Shown: positions 43,322-53,914, numbered from the stretch's first letter. The stretch is DNA of 64,000 nt from Ascarosepion bandense (GCA_037127315.1 JBBBDQ010000348.1:1662501-1726500); one strand, 5' to 3'. Numbers and translations: made by a program. The notes: generated from the letters alone by a model not told the origin.

Positions 43322-43860
43322 GAGCAAGGCCAGGAGTGTGTTTAAGGAAATGAACAACATCTGGAGATCAACACAGTACAGCACTAGCACCAAGCTCAAG
43401 CTATAGCAGAGCTGTGTTGTATCTACTCTCTTCTACGGATCTGAGTGCTGGACATGGAGAATGACTACAGCGGATCTCGCCAAACTTCGATTCTTTCACA
43501 CCATATGCCTCCGACGAATACTGAGAATATTTTGGCCAGAGAAGATCTCCAATGAAGACCTGTTGAGGAGATGCAAGCAAGAGAACATGGGCACCATCAT
43601 TACAAGAAGGCGGTGGAGATGGATTTGGCATGTGCTCCGGAAAGAACCACAGTCAATCACAAGAATAGCACTGCCACTGGACCCCAGATAGCAAAAGAAA
43701 GAAGGGAAGACCAAGAACGACATGGAGAAGTACGGTGGAGAATGAGATGAAAGCCATGCTCTTTGGGTTCATTGACTAGTCTGGCCCAAGATAGGCAGAA
43801 GTGGAGGAGCTTTGTTGCTGCCCTACACACTATTGGGTGTAATAGATGATGAATGAAATT
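43322..43860 (+). pseudogene. RTE (BovB-like) LINE C-terminal region and 3' tail
   Basis: Reads LFYGSECWTWRMTTADLAKL, RFFHTICLRRILRIFWPEKI, SNEDLLRRCKQENMGTIITR, RRWRWIWHVLRKEPQSITRI, then GRPRTTWRSTVENEMKAM after frame breaks. This is the characteristic post-RT segment of RTE/BovB elements. Its end GCTGCCCTACACACTATTGG and GTGTAATAGATGATGAATG is shared with SINE tails at 14200, 15117 and 55389, which makes this family a plausible supplier of the SINE machinery. The copy is 5' truncated and stops interrupt it (TAG after KLKL and after DPR). Confidence 0.87.
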
Positions 43861-43879
43861 AAATTAAATTGCATAGATA

Positions 43880-44130
43880 TGCGATGTTGTGTGATGGATA
43901 TCTATTCGGAATTAGCAATGGGAGAGCCGAGTTCGAATTCCAGTTAAATTCGTTTCATTCATTTACGCTCAGTCGCCCTTGGGGAAGGTCTTAATCCATC
44001 TCTTTTTCTTCTAACTAGGGGGTGTATATCAGAGCAGAATGGGTTCTATTGCTTTGTCTGGCAAGCATTCCCCACAGAAGAAAGAATTTGCAACATACTG
44101 CGGGAAAATCTTCTGCTTGTCAATCATGAA
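43880..44130 (+). mobile_element. tRNA-type SINE
   Basis: Head GCGATGTTGTGTGATGGATA, B box GAGTTCGAATTCC, body GGGGAAGGTCTTAATCC and TGCGGGAAAATCTTCTGCTT; the end is lost. Confidence 0.78.
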
Positions 44131-44179
44131 TTGAAAGCAGTGAAATTTATGCAGAAAAAAAAACAATAAATTGTAAACG

Positions 44180-44505
44180 CAAATTCTGCTCCATCAGCTT
44201 CTTTTCTCGCACTTCCCGCCTGTGGAAGTCTCATCCATTTACTTGCTTTGTCGACAGCTACAATCCCCAAGCATTTAAACGCAACGTCAATAGTCATCTT
44301 CTATATCACTAACTTGCATCCTCTCTCTCTCATACTCCTTGCTCCATCCATTTCACTCTCATCAGTATTCTAACCCTTCTCTTACCCACTTTCTGACACC
44401 CCCTATAACTTGTCACTTTTTCTCATAACTTTTTTCCTATGTCACCCCCTGCAAAACAATGGCAGTAAAATGCCTTGCTAGGGGTGATATGATTATAAAA
44501 AAAAA
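44180..44505 (+). mobile_element. CR1-like LINE 3' end fragment
   Basis: AATTCTGCTCCATCAGCTTC, CGCACTTCCCGCCTGTGGAA, then a 3' UTR ending GGGGTGATATGATTATAAAA. Closely related to 32699-33230. Confidence 0.8.
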
Positions 44506-44509
44506 CATA

Positions 44510-45090
44510 ATCACCAAACATAGAAAGTTAGATTAGAATTTTTGCAAACATTTTTCTATATATTGAGGTGTTGTATTCAGGGCTTCTCTTTCACGGTTTG
44601 AGTAAATAGGTAGGTGACGCTTAAACAATTAAGGACACCAGAATAATAGATCAGCTACTCTTTTTGATCCTTTCTCTCGCAAACTGCAAATCTCAACATC
44701 ACAACGCGTGGCTGTTATCACGAATTAGCTGCATTGGCATTCCAGAAGGAACAGTCAGTGCTCGGTCAGGATCAGAAGTAACTCAGTTCAAACTGTGTTA
44801 ATGTAAACTTCTGTTTGAGAATCCACAATATTTGGCGTTTTTGTCACATGACCTCAAACGTTTCAGTGATTACTTTATTTGTTTGTGTCTTCTTTTTCGA
44901 TCAAATGGTAGATTAGAAGTTCAGATTTGAAAACCTTTATCTGCCAACCATAAAAACACGAAACAGCTGAGATGGAGATAAAAGCATAGTATCCATATCT
45001 ATGTAGCCATCCAAATCATAGTGTCACATGAATTCCGACTGTATCCTACTAGCTTATAAACGATAGATTTTCAACTTCAAAGAACGTTAA
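44510..45090. other. no recognisable feature
   Basis: No domain or repeat recognised. Confidence 0.5.
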
Positions 45091-45092
45091 TT

Positions 45093-45094
<2 letters not shown>

Positions 45095-45130
<36 letters not shown>
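45095..45130. repeat. (ATA)n microsatellite
   Basis: Twelve triplets. Confidence 0.96.
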
Positions 45131-45225
45131 CAGTAAAAAAAGGAGCTTAGAATGCCAATTACAAGTTCGGCATGCTAAAATGAAACAGATGCTGAAAGTT
45201 TAAATGCCTTAGAAGTAATCTAACA

Positions 45226-45925
45226 GAAAACGGAAAGTGAGATACGGAAATCCGAAGGTGTATTGGTATGGCCATTTGGTATGGCAAAACGGAAAGTGAG
45301 ATATAGAAATCCGAAGGTGTATTGGTATGGCCATTTGGTATGGCAAAACGGAAAGTGAGATATAGAAATCCGAAGGTGTATTGGTATGGCCATTTGGTAT
45401 GGCAAAACGGAAAGTGAGATATAGAAATCCGAAGGTGTATTGGTATGGCCATTTGGTATGGCAAAACGGAAAGTGAGATATAGAAATCCGAAGGTGTATT
45501 GGTATGGCCATTTGGTATGGCAAAACGGAAAGTGAGATATAGAAATCCGAAGGTGTATTGGTATGGCCATTTGGTATGGCAAAACGGAAAGTGAGATATA
45601 GAAATCCGAAGGTGTATTGGTATGGCCATTTGGTATGGCAAAACGGAAAGTGAGATATAGAAATCCGAAGGTGTATTGGTATGGCCATTTGGTATGGCAA
45701 AACGGAAAGTGAGATATAGAAATCCGAAGGTGTATTGGTATGGCCATTTGGTATGGCAAAACGGAAAGTGAGATATAGAAATCCGAAGGTGTATTGGTAT
45801 GGCCATTTGGTATGGCAAAACGGAAAGTGAGATATAGAAATCCGAAGGTGTATTGGTATGGCCATTTGGTATGGCAAAACGGAAAGTGAGATATAGAAAT
45901 CCGAAGGTGTATTGGTATGGCCAAG
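45226..45925. repeat. 59-bp minisatellite, twelve units
   Basis: CGGAAAGTGAGATATAGAAA recurs every 59 bp, first at 45231 and last at 45880. Units look identical except the first (GATACGG for GATATAG) and a shortened last one. All three minus frames stay open (257, 234 and 222 codons) only because the unit has no minus-strand stop and 59 is not a multiple of 3; these are not proteins. Confidence 0.97.
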
Positions 45926-45951
45926 GATGCATTTCAGAAACTGAGTAGTGT
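45926..45951 (+). mobile_element. RTE-like LINE scrap
   Basis: AAGGATGCATTTCAGAAACT matches AAGGATGCATTCCAGAAGTT at 31803. It separates the minisatellite from the SINE. Confidence 0.6.
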
Positions 45952-45953
45952 AT

Positions 45954-46449
45954 GCTTACGGCATATCACGTTGAATACACCGGTTCTCGTTCGATCACCG
46001 AAGTTAAGCAACGTGAGACTGGTCAGTACTTAGAAGGGTGACTACTTGGGAATACCAGGCGCTGTAAGCATTCAGTGACGGATGTGCGTTGTGGTGCAGC
46101 GGATGTCGTCTTGGAAAGAGAAATCGGTGAGCCGAGTTCGAATTCCAGTTGAGTACCCTGCATTAACTTAAGCACTGCTTTCCTTGGGAAAGATATTAAT
46201 CTGTCACGTCCCTCCAGTTATGGGTTAAATAACAGAATGGGGTCTGGAAGGCAACCCATCCAGTGTTGTTGTCACAATAAAAACACCCTTGGTAGCCCTG
46301 GCGAAGCATCAAGTATTCAGCTATTTGACAAGATTATGAATCTCGCTACAAAATTGCGCCAGGGTTCCAAATATGCAGGGAACACTGGAAGGGGTGTAGT
46401 GAGTTCTATCTCGGACGAGGCCGCAAGATGACGACGACGACGACGACGA
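45954..46449 (+). mobile_element. 5S-rRNA/tRNA composite SINE, reference copy
   Basis: The 5S head (45954-46069) has CATATCACGTTGAATACACC, CACCGAAGTTAAGCAACGTG and CTTGGGAATACCAGGCGCTG, so A-box- and C-box-like 5S promoter parts persist. After a short spacer comes the tRNA-like head (46078-46150) with TTGTGGTGCAGCGGATGTCG and B box GAGTTCGAATTCC. The body shares GGAAAGATATTAATCTGTC; the end carries a different segment (CTCGCTACAAAATTGCGCCA) and an (ACG)n tail at 46432-46449. Confidence 0.88.
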
Positions 46450-46491
46450 GTGTATTAGAAATTTTATTTATTTCCTGTATGATTTTTTAAA

Positions 46492-46494
<3 letters not shown>

Positions 46495-46522
<28 letters not shown>
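46495..46522. repeat. (ATT)n microsatellite
   Basis: About nine triplets. Confidence 0.94.
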
Positions 46523-46573
46523 TAACTCCCTCATAGCATATGATGTTTGTACGTTGTAAGAAGTTTATTTTAA

Positions 46574-46840
46574 TGTGGTGCTGTGGATATCGGCTAAGCA
46601 AAATGAAATCGGAGAGCCGAGTTCGAATTCTAGTCTAATTCGTTGCATTCACTTATGCACAAACACCCTTGGGAAACGTATTAATCCGTCTCTTCTTTCT
46701 TTAGCAGGACAAATTGGGTCTTATAGCCTTGGTTGGCAACCAGTCTACCACAGAAAATAATGGCAACCTACTGCAGAAAAATATTTTGTTAAGTCATTCA
46801 TGTCTGGAAAGAGACTTGATCGTCCATGTAACTGACTGAC
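46574..46840 (+). mobile_element. tRNA-type SINE
   Basis: ATGTGGTGCTGTGGATATCG, GAGTTCGAATTCTAG, GGCAACCAGTCTACCAC and the end CATGTAACTGACTGAC. Confidence 0.83.
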
Positions 46841-46844
46841 TATT

Positions 46845-47550
46845 GTGACTTAAAAAAATAAAACGGACATTTGTTTTTTTTTCCACTGACAGGCTGGATA
46901 CAATAATTTTCGAAGTATCCATGTTATTGTTACTTTCTCTCAAAGACAAAAATAATAATAATAATAATAAAAGATTACAAAGTAGAATAAATAATAATAG
47001 AACGACTATGTTAAGCGAGATAGCGTCGGAAGACACGAATAAAGATTGAACAAACAGAAGTGAGACAAAAGCCGTTTTCTGATAAGCTCACTTCAATTCC
47101 AGTTTAGATACGAATGCATGGAGACCATCATAAAAATCGATACCCATATTCGTATTTTATTTTTTAGTTTTTGTTTTTAATAATCGTGGGATATTGATAT
47201 TTGTTAGATTAGCACAGAAAGAAATAAAAACAAATTGTTTGTTTTTGTTAATTTGGTTTAATTCTCTAGCTTTTCTTTGCATTCTTCCTTTTTTTTTTCT
47301 TGCGTTGTTGGACAATTCATTCGGAATATAGTATTTTATTTTAAATACGATGTCTCTTAAAATTAGTCAATTGTCGATCTGCATGACTTCGTACTCTTTA
47401 ATCTGTGTAAATTATGATGGCATCTTGGGAAAGGTAGCAGAATGATTTGCCGTTACCCACAAAATAAAACAGTCCCAACAATAACCATTCAGTAGATCGT
47501 TTTAATCTGACCACAATATTTGAAAACATTCACTTAATAAAAAGCATCGA
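46845..47550. other. no recognisable feature
   Basis: AT-rich; a short (AAT)n near 46950. Nothing else. Confidence 0.5.
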
Positions 47551-47557
47551 TAGTAAG

Positions 47558-48340
47558 GTACGATTTGCAGCTGATCTAGAAAAAGGCATGCAATCTGTTG
47601 TTCAATGGGACAAAGAATGGCTTGTTAATTTTAATAACTCAAAAATGTAAGTGCTCTCTTTTAATAATGCGAGAGAATCATCTTTAACGTCCATTAGCTT
47701 GACTGATGCTAACTTCCATGACACTAATTGATTGCGTCTTCTCTGATTAATTTTTACAGTTGACATCAGTATATTAAATCAATTGCTAATATGTAGCTAA
47801 GAAAGATGTCTACCTATGAGATGCTAAACAATTCTTCTCCACAGAATATATCTGGCATATTTATAATTCTACCATTCCTCCTTGCTTTGAATATTACTGC
47901 CACATCTGGTCTGGTGCTTCTGATATATATTTAGAGATTCTTGATAAAGTCCAAAGAAGAAATTTGCAATGTTTCTCTCCAGAACCTATCTTACATATTT
48001 ATAAGCCTACCATCCGTCCTTGCTTTGAATATTGCTGCCACATCTGGTCTGTTGCGTCTATTATATATTTAGATATTCTTGATAAAATCCAAAGAGGAAT
48101 CTGCAATGTTTCTCTCCAGAATCTATCTTACATATTTATAAGCCTACCATTTGTCAATTCTATGAATATTGCTGCCACATCTGGCCTGGTGCTCCTGTTA
48201 TATATTTAGAGATTATTGATAAAATCCAAAAAAGAATCTGCAACGTTACCTAGTATCTCGTCTTCAGTCCCTTTTCCCACCGCAAAATCTACTTAGGGTG
48301 TCACTCCATGATAATTGGCTCATTTACTATCTGTTTAAAG
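47558..48340 (+). pseudogene. CR1-like LINE post-RT relic with internal triplication
   Basis: Starts RFAADLEKGMQSVVQWDKEW, LVNFNNSKM, the stretch just after the RT active site, then decays. From 47837 a ~138-bp block coding ILHIYKPTIRPCFEYCCHIW is repeated three times in tandem (about 47837, 47974 and 48111). The family has this block only once. The remaining C terminus is missing, and stops occur in every unit. Confidence 0.8.
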
Positions 48341-48394
48341 ACCTAAATCTATACAGAAAAGCAGTATTGTTTACTTGGTTTGCCAGTATTCGGA

Positions 48395-48692
48395 TGTGTT
48401 GTGGAGCAGTGAATATCGTCTCGGAAGGTGAAATCCACGAAAGGAGGTTGAATTCTAATTAAATTCCTTGCATTCACTTAAGTGCAGATACCTTTGGGAA
48501 AGTATTAATACATCTTATCTTCCTCCAGCCATGGATTAAATAGAAGAACAGATTGTCTTTACTAGCCTTGGTTGGTAACCAGTCTACCGCAGAAAGTAAT
48601 GGCAACCTACTGTATGAGAATCTTCTACTCAGTTAGTCATGTCTCTTTCGAGACATGATTATTAAAGTGTATATGGCACTGAACTGATAACC
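48395..48692 (+). mobile_element. tRNA-type SINE
   Basis: GATGTGTTGTGGAGCAGTG, a decayed B box (GGTTGAATTCTAATT), GTAACCAGTCTACCGCAGAA and CTCTTTCGAGACATGATTAT. Confidence 0.8.
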
Positions 48693-48705
48693 AGTAGTCG
48701 CCTTG

Positions 48706-48706
48706 A

Positions 48707-48747
<41 letters not shown>
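48706..48747. repeat. (TTA)n microsatellite after SINE
   Basis: About 14 triplets. Confidence 0.96.
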
Positions 48748-48749
48748 GT

Positions 48750-49350
48750 AATGGATTTAATCCTTTGAAAAAAAAAAACATTTATTTTTAGCTGCATGTG
48801 CATTCCTTAGGAAAGCTTAGATAATCCTTTTTTATCCATCGGATTAAGACCACATTTGTTGGTTTAGAAACATTTTTCATCTAAAAATAACATCTTAATC
48901 AATTCATTTCCTGGGTTTGCCGCAAGGAGCTCTGATAATTAATCGATATTATCTGGAATATCTGTGATTGGATGTTTATTCTTTGAATTTAGGAAAATTG
49001 TTTTGGAAACGCTTGAAGCCTTAATCCCCTCATAATTGTTATTCTCATTCTTTTGAATTGTGTGAAAACAATTTTCTCTGCTCGTAATATGTCACCTGCT
49101 AGCATTTCGGTTAGGCTCAAGTGTTTAAATGTTCCTCATTTAAATTAAATGGTCCCTACCTTGACAAGTCATGCCAAAAATATTATAAGTGTAAAGAGTA
49201 AAAGACTTTACGGTTATATTATAGTGGGGTATCTGTTATACTAACGTCTATTAGTGTGTTGAAACATATTAATTGAATTTGGCCTTGTTAGTAGATAGCC
49301 CACTAGAATGGGGTTATAAAAAAAGAAACTCAAAATGTGTATAGAAACAG
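48750..49350. other. no recognisable feature
   Basis: Nothing recognised. Confidence 0.5.
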
Positions 49351-49351
49351 C

Positions 49352-49357
<6 letters not shown>

Positions 49358-49409
<52 letters not shown>
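49358..49409. repeat. (AT)n microsatellite
   Basis: About 26 AT units; another of about 21 units lies at 49499-49540. Confidence 0.97.
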
Positions 49410-49412
<3 letters not shown>

Positions 49413-49496
49413 AGTGAATACAGAACGAAGAAAGAATTTTTACAACGTCCAAAACATTAATTTAAATCAGTGCTCGATATATAATATATAGAGCTG

Positions 49497-49544
<48 letters not shown>

Positions 49545-49862
49545 GTATATCGAGGCAGCAAGTAATTTTCTAGACATATGCTATTAAATATAAGAGACAA
49601 TGAATGTCTATTATGTTTAATCATGAGCCGTTCTAAAAGTCGTATTTTTGCTTTAATTTCAGTTGAAAATAAAGACAAAAATTCTCCAACATTTGGATAA
49701 TTATTTATTGGTTTTCTTCTAAGCTTTCGGCTCACATGAGCCATCTTCAGAGAGGTAGTTTAAACTGAAATATTATAAAATCCACCATCACCGACGATTT
49801 TATTTTGTGTTGACATAAAACTACGCTTGGCAACGGCAATAGTTACTAAAAATAATAAACGC
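49545..49862. repeat. Penelope-type terminal repeat, left inverted arm
   Basis: Reverse complement of 50186-50475 with few differences. It includes GCTCACATGAGCC and AAATCGTCGGTGATGG in complement, and an (AT)n outside. Confidence 0.85.
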
Positions 49863-49936
49863 AGTTCTTAAGTTTGCGATGTGGTTTTATGACGTCACAC
49901 CGCGGGATAGCGCGAAATGACAACAAAACCATCTAG

Positions 49937-50221
49937 TCAAATGCAATGTAATATGTTATTTCCTGTTTTAAAGTTGATTTTATTGAGTGTTGGTTGTTTT
50001 GATTTGATGTACATGGCCTCCAATATCTGCAGGTTCCTCTTACTGTGTGTATGAGTAAGGATCACCGTATTGTTGACCAATATCTGTCTGATATTACCTA
50101 CATGTTTATGTTTTTCAGAGAAATGTTGTTTAATAGTACTCTGATCAGAAAGATGACATGTAAGTCTACGGGAGAGCGTGGTTGTGCGTTTATTATTTTT
50201 GGTAACTATTGCCGTTGCCAA
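49937..50221 (-). pseudogene. Penelope-like GIY-YIG C-terminal fragment between inverted arms
   Basis: The minus frame includes RTTTLSRRLTCHLSDQSTIK, QHFSEKHKHV, NIRQILVNNTVILTHTHSKR and NLQILEAMYIKSKQPTLNKI. The run R-R-L, a spaced H, then LQILEAMYIK-QP-LN matches the end of the Penelope-like nuclease, with the catalytic Glu in LEAM kept. The GIY and YIG parts and the whole RT are absent. The first codons (MATAIVTKN) lie in the right arm, so part of the frame is shared with the inverted repeat. Confidence 0.78.
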
Positions 50222-50466
50222 GCGGAGTTTTATGTCAACACAAAATAAAATCGTCGGTGATGGTGGATTTTATAATATTTCAGTTTAAACTACCTCTCTG
50301 AAGATGGCTCATGTGAGCCGAAAGCTTAGAAGAAAACCAATAAATAATTATCCAAATGTTGGAGAATTTTTGTCTTTATTTTCAACTGAAATTAAAGCAA
50401 AAATACGACGTTTAGAACGGCTCATGATTAAACATAACAGACATTCATTGTCTCTTATATTTAATA

Positions 50467-50475
<9 letters not shown>
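50186..50475. repeat. Penelope-type terminal repeat, right inverted arm
   Basis: Matches 49545-49862 in inverse. Contains CTCTGAAGATGGCTCATGTG then AGCCGAAAGC, a CTGAAGA-helix-GAAA string with the perfect helix GGCTCA/TGAGCC. It ends at an (AT)n run (50469-50506). Confidence 0.85.
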
Positions 50476-50509
<34 letters not shown>

Positions 50510-50519
50510 TTTTTTACAA

Positions 50520-51060
50520 ATAAAAGTAATCTTTTGGTTGGTACAAAGGTCGTTAAAATGTTCATAGCAGTAAATGCCGAAAATAGTTTGTGCGTATGTA
50601 TGTGTGAGCGTTTGTTTGTTAGGAGTGTCATTGAAGTCTCCGCTCAGGCCATCGGGTAAGTGGCTCAGCGAACAGTGAAGAAGAAGATGAGAGCGAAAGG
50701 AGAGAAGTGCATAATACGATCGCTTGACGTGGTCAAGGGATGTGATAATTATGCTCGTATTTTCTCAACTGACGATGCTTTCTGTGTCGTCCTTTTATTT
50801 TGTCTTCGGGGCTCCAAACAAGTCATTTGGGAATTCACACCCGGGTTTAATTCTGGGCTTCCCATTGGACGATAAACAAAATTCACGTCGGCTCGCGAAA
50901 AAGGGTTTGTAAAAGGAATTTGATATTTATTTATTTTTGGTTTTCCACCGGAACATCTGCGTGGAGCCCAGATGCGCAAAGACCAGTTTTGGTCATTTGC
51001 TATCTGAACCTCTGAGGGCAAACATCCGTTCCCTCGCTTGCTACGTATCAGCACAATATA
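50520..51060. other. no recognisable feature
   Basis: A few short frames without domains. Confidence 0.5.
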
Positions 51061-51061
51061 A

Positions 51062-51285
51062 TGCTCAATCAGCGTGAAGCCAAGTATACCTTGGTCAGTA
51101 TCTAAATGGGTGACAACTTTGAAATACTAAGGGCTGTAAGCTTGGGTGTGCGGATGGTGTAATAGATAATGGCTCCGAAATATTGAGCGGAAAGCCGAGT
51201 TCAAATTCTAGTTGTTTTCGTTATATTAACTTACGCTCAAATACTCTTGTTTGAATGTACCTCTTCTCTTTCAGCTACATGCTAA
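51062..51285 (+). mobile_element. 5S-rRNA/tRNA composite SINE, decayed
   Basis: 5S remnants TTGGTCAGTATCTAAATGGG, TGACAACTTTGAAATAC and GGGCTGTAAGC, then a tRNA-like head (GTGCGGATGGTGTAATAGAT, GAGTTCAAATTCTAG) and body start ACTTACGCTCAAATACTC. Confidence 0.68.
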
Positions 51286-51289
51286 TCTC

Positions 51290-52250
51290 TCAGACTTGTA
51301 TCCCGAAATCTTTATTTTCAAAAGAATAGAATTTAAAGATACTTTATGGTTTTAAATAAACTGCAATGGATAAGCCGTCAAATACAATACAAATTTTAAA
51401 AGTGCAGTTATGTTATAGTTTTATTGTAGCTGATAAAAAAATAATTAAAATCAACCTTCTGCTTCACTTTTACAAAAATTCACAATGACGTCTGAAATCC
51501 TGGGTTTTCACCAATAGAAAAATGATTGACAATGTGCTTCAAGAAAAAGTTGAACCCAGAATTCGCAAGTAGGTGTTAAAATGATTTTTGACCAATGGGA
51601 GCGACTGACAAGATCAAAAAGTACTTCGCGAGTAAGTGCGAAAAATCTATATTACAATAAAAGGACATCATCAACGTCAGTCAGACAGAGAGTCAGATGG
51701 GAGCCGCGAGACAAACATCTAAAATGTAACTTCAACTTCAAATCGACCCGGAAATAAGGTCAGGTCGCAATTTGTTCTCTTTCAACAATTACTACTACGA
51801 ATATTTTGTACGAAATCTACCCTTAACTTTCTCAGTGAACATTAATTTCTACGAATTCTTGTTATTTCTCCTTATAATAAATTTCTATTTTAACATGAAA
51901 AATGTATATTTTGTTCTAACACTATTCCACACATTCTATCCCGCAGACAACCAACCTTCTGATAATGATGAAAACCTTCTGATGATAATTCTGCATACAT
52001 CCTGTAAGCTGTGGGGAGTTCGGTTAAGTGTCACACAAGGCCGAATCAAGAAACATTAACCAACTCCCCTACAATTCAGTACCAGCATACAAATACGTCT
52101 ACTTGAAACTAGTGACAATCAGTCAACCAGAATTACTTACTCCGCTTCAATATAGAACTTACTGACGAGAGAAAGCAAATTCAAAATACAAAACAGATTT
52201 CTTATGAAAAGTTATTTCTCAAAATTTGCAATCTAGTTCTTTCACCGATG
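51290..52250. other. no recognisable feature
   Basis: AT-rich; the 95-residue frame 51772-52059 shows no recognised domain. Confidence 0.5.
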
Positions 52251-52254
52251 TTGG

Positions 52255-52676
52255 GTGGTAGTGTTGTTTTTATGGCATATCAAAACTATGTTTTTGCCTG
52301 TTCGATTGTTTCATCAAATATTACACTTCGCCAAATTTTAAAAGGATATCAGTCTGTCCTTTAGAGTTCATTAAAATTATGTTTTTGTCTATTCTTTTCT
52401 TTCATCAAATATTATACTTCGCCAAATTTTAAAAGAATATCAGTCTGTCATATAGAGTTCAGTAAAATTATGTTTTTGTCTATTCTTTTCTTTCATCAAA
52501 TATTAACTTCGCCAAATTTTAAAAGAATATCAGTCTGTCCTTTAGAGTTCATTAAAATTATGTTTTTGTCTATTCTTTTCTTTCATCAAATATTACACTT
52601 CGCCAAATTTTAAAAGAATATCAGTCTGTCATATAGAGTTCAGTAAAATTATGTTTTTGTCTGTTCTTTTCTTTTA
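52255..52676 (+). repeat. ~91-bp tandem repeat, 4-5 units
   Basis: CTTCGCCAAATTTTAAAAG recurs at 52326, 52417, 52507 and 52598; each unit also has ATTATGTTTTTGTCTATTC and ATATCAGTCTGTC. Origin unknown. Confidence 0.92.
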
Positions 52677-52679
52677 GCC

Positions 52680-53070
52680 ATGGATACAATAACTACTACG
52701 CCATTTGTTAAAATATAATTTGATAGAGTCGTCAACATTAAAACAATCCTCAACTACTTTGAATTTGTACTTGTATGATTTCTCATCTCCTATTTGTAGT
52801 TAGCAGGTTGAGGCTGTTTTTTTTTTTTGCTAACAACCATGAATTATGTCTTTCAATTCATTTTTCGACTTTTCTTCTCGCTTTTATTCATTATCTTCGG
52901 CAGTTGTTGTTTTTCCTTTCGGTGTATTCTACCAACTCAGTTTCATATGCATATTCAATCTTGAAAAAATTTTAGCTGCCAAAAATATGTCTTGGTTTGG
53001 CGTCAAAATCTCTGAAAATTGCCCTATTCTAAAAGTTAAATAAATCCGGTGCGGAGACTCACTTCTTTTT
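52680..53070. other. no recognisable feature
   Basis: T-rich; nothing recognised. Confidence 0.5.
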
Positions 53071-53074
53071 TTTT

Positions 53075-53680
53075 TTTTTTTAATCATTTCACCCCAAGCA
53101 AGGCATTCCACTGCCACTATTGCGCATGGGGCTACATAGGGGAAGGTAAAGAGAAGGAGTGGTTAGACATAGGGAATGTCAGGAGGAAGGTGACAGATGA
53201 GTAAGGATACCGAGGATGAGGGTTGGGCAGATGGGAAGAGTGTTTGATAGAATGGGAGCAGGTTAGTGTGTTAGGAGGTGTCTATTGACCTTACATTTAA
53301 ACTCCTGGAGATTGTAGCCGTCGGAGAAGCAATCGTGTGGAAGGGAATTATACAGTCGGGAAGTGCGAGGAAAGAAACTGTTGGAGAAGAAGTTGCGGTT
53401 GCATTTTATCAGTTTCACTGTAAAAGGGTGGGATCTAGTTGCTAATCTAGTATCTCGTGCAAATTCGTATTTAGGAGGCACCAGTGATCTAAATTCATCG
53501 GAGCAGAAGCCGTGAAAGTATTTATAGAAGAGACACAGGGAAGCCACGTTGCGCCGGTGGGAGAGAGACTGCAAGCGGTCTGCCAAGTCGGTATCTATCA
53601 CATTACAGACCCTCCTCTGAACCTTATCGAGAAGCCCGAGGAGAATAGCAGGGGCACCCTTAGAGGAGCACAACACGTTC
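53075..53680 (-). pseudogene. CR1-like LINE C-terminal region and 3' UTR
   Basis: The minus frame to 53263 reads APAILLGLLDKVQRRVCNVI, ASLCLFYKYFHGFCSDEFRS, TRDTRLATRSHPFTVKLIKC-like residues and HLLTH, highly similar to 1963-2583. The 3' UTR extends to 53075 and ends in a long T-run on plus (poly-A on minus). 5' truncated near 53670; residues before APAI in the open frame are unrelated. It appears to be the youngest LINE copy next to that at 1787. Confidence 0.88.
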
Positions 53681-53799
53681 GCCCTATAGAAGCATATAGC
53701 TTTGACTATCACCGGCTTCATAATTCTTTTCCGTCTATTGAACAGGAGAGGAGATTTAGCCCTGTTTCCATGTGTAGGATTGGATTTTAAATTCTTTCT

Positions 53800-53890
53800 A
53801 AGTTATCTTCATACACTTTCACCCCCAGTAAACCTTTTATCATTCAGTGGCATTATCACCTTGCCGAGAGGGAGCTGATGAAAAAACATC
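53800..53890 (+). mobile_element. CR1-like LINE 3' UTR tip
   Basis: ACCCCCAGTAAACCTTTTAT, CAGTGGCATTATCACCTTG, then GGAGCTGATGAAAAAAC; faces the minus-strand LINE. Confidence 0.6.
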
Positions 53891-53914
53891 TATAGAGGTA
53901 TAATCATGACGTTG

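Noticed and set aside
45159..45932. Three long minus-strand ORFs (257, 234 and 222 codons)
   Set aside because: They are the three frames of the 59-bp minisatellite and follow from the unit having no minus-strand stop.
45954..46069. Possible functional 5S rRNA gene
   Set aside because: It has several changes from the conserved 5S core, lacks a T-run terminator directly after it, and is fused to a tRNA-like head in five loci, so it is a SINE head.
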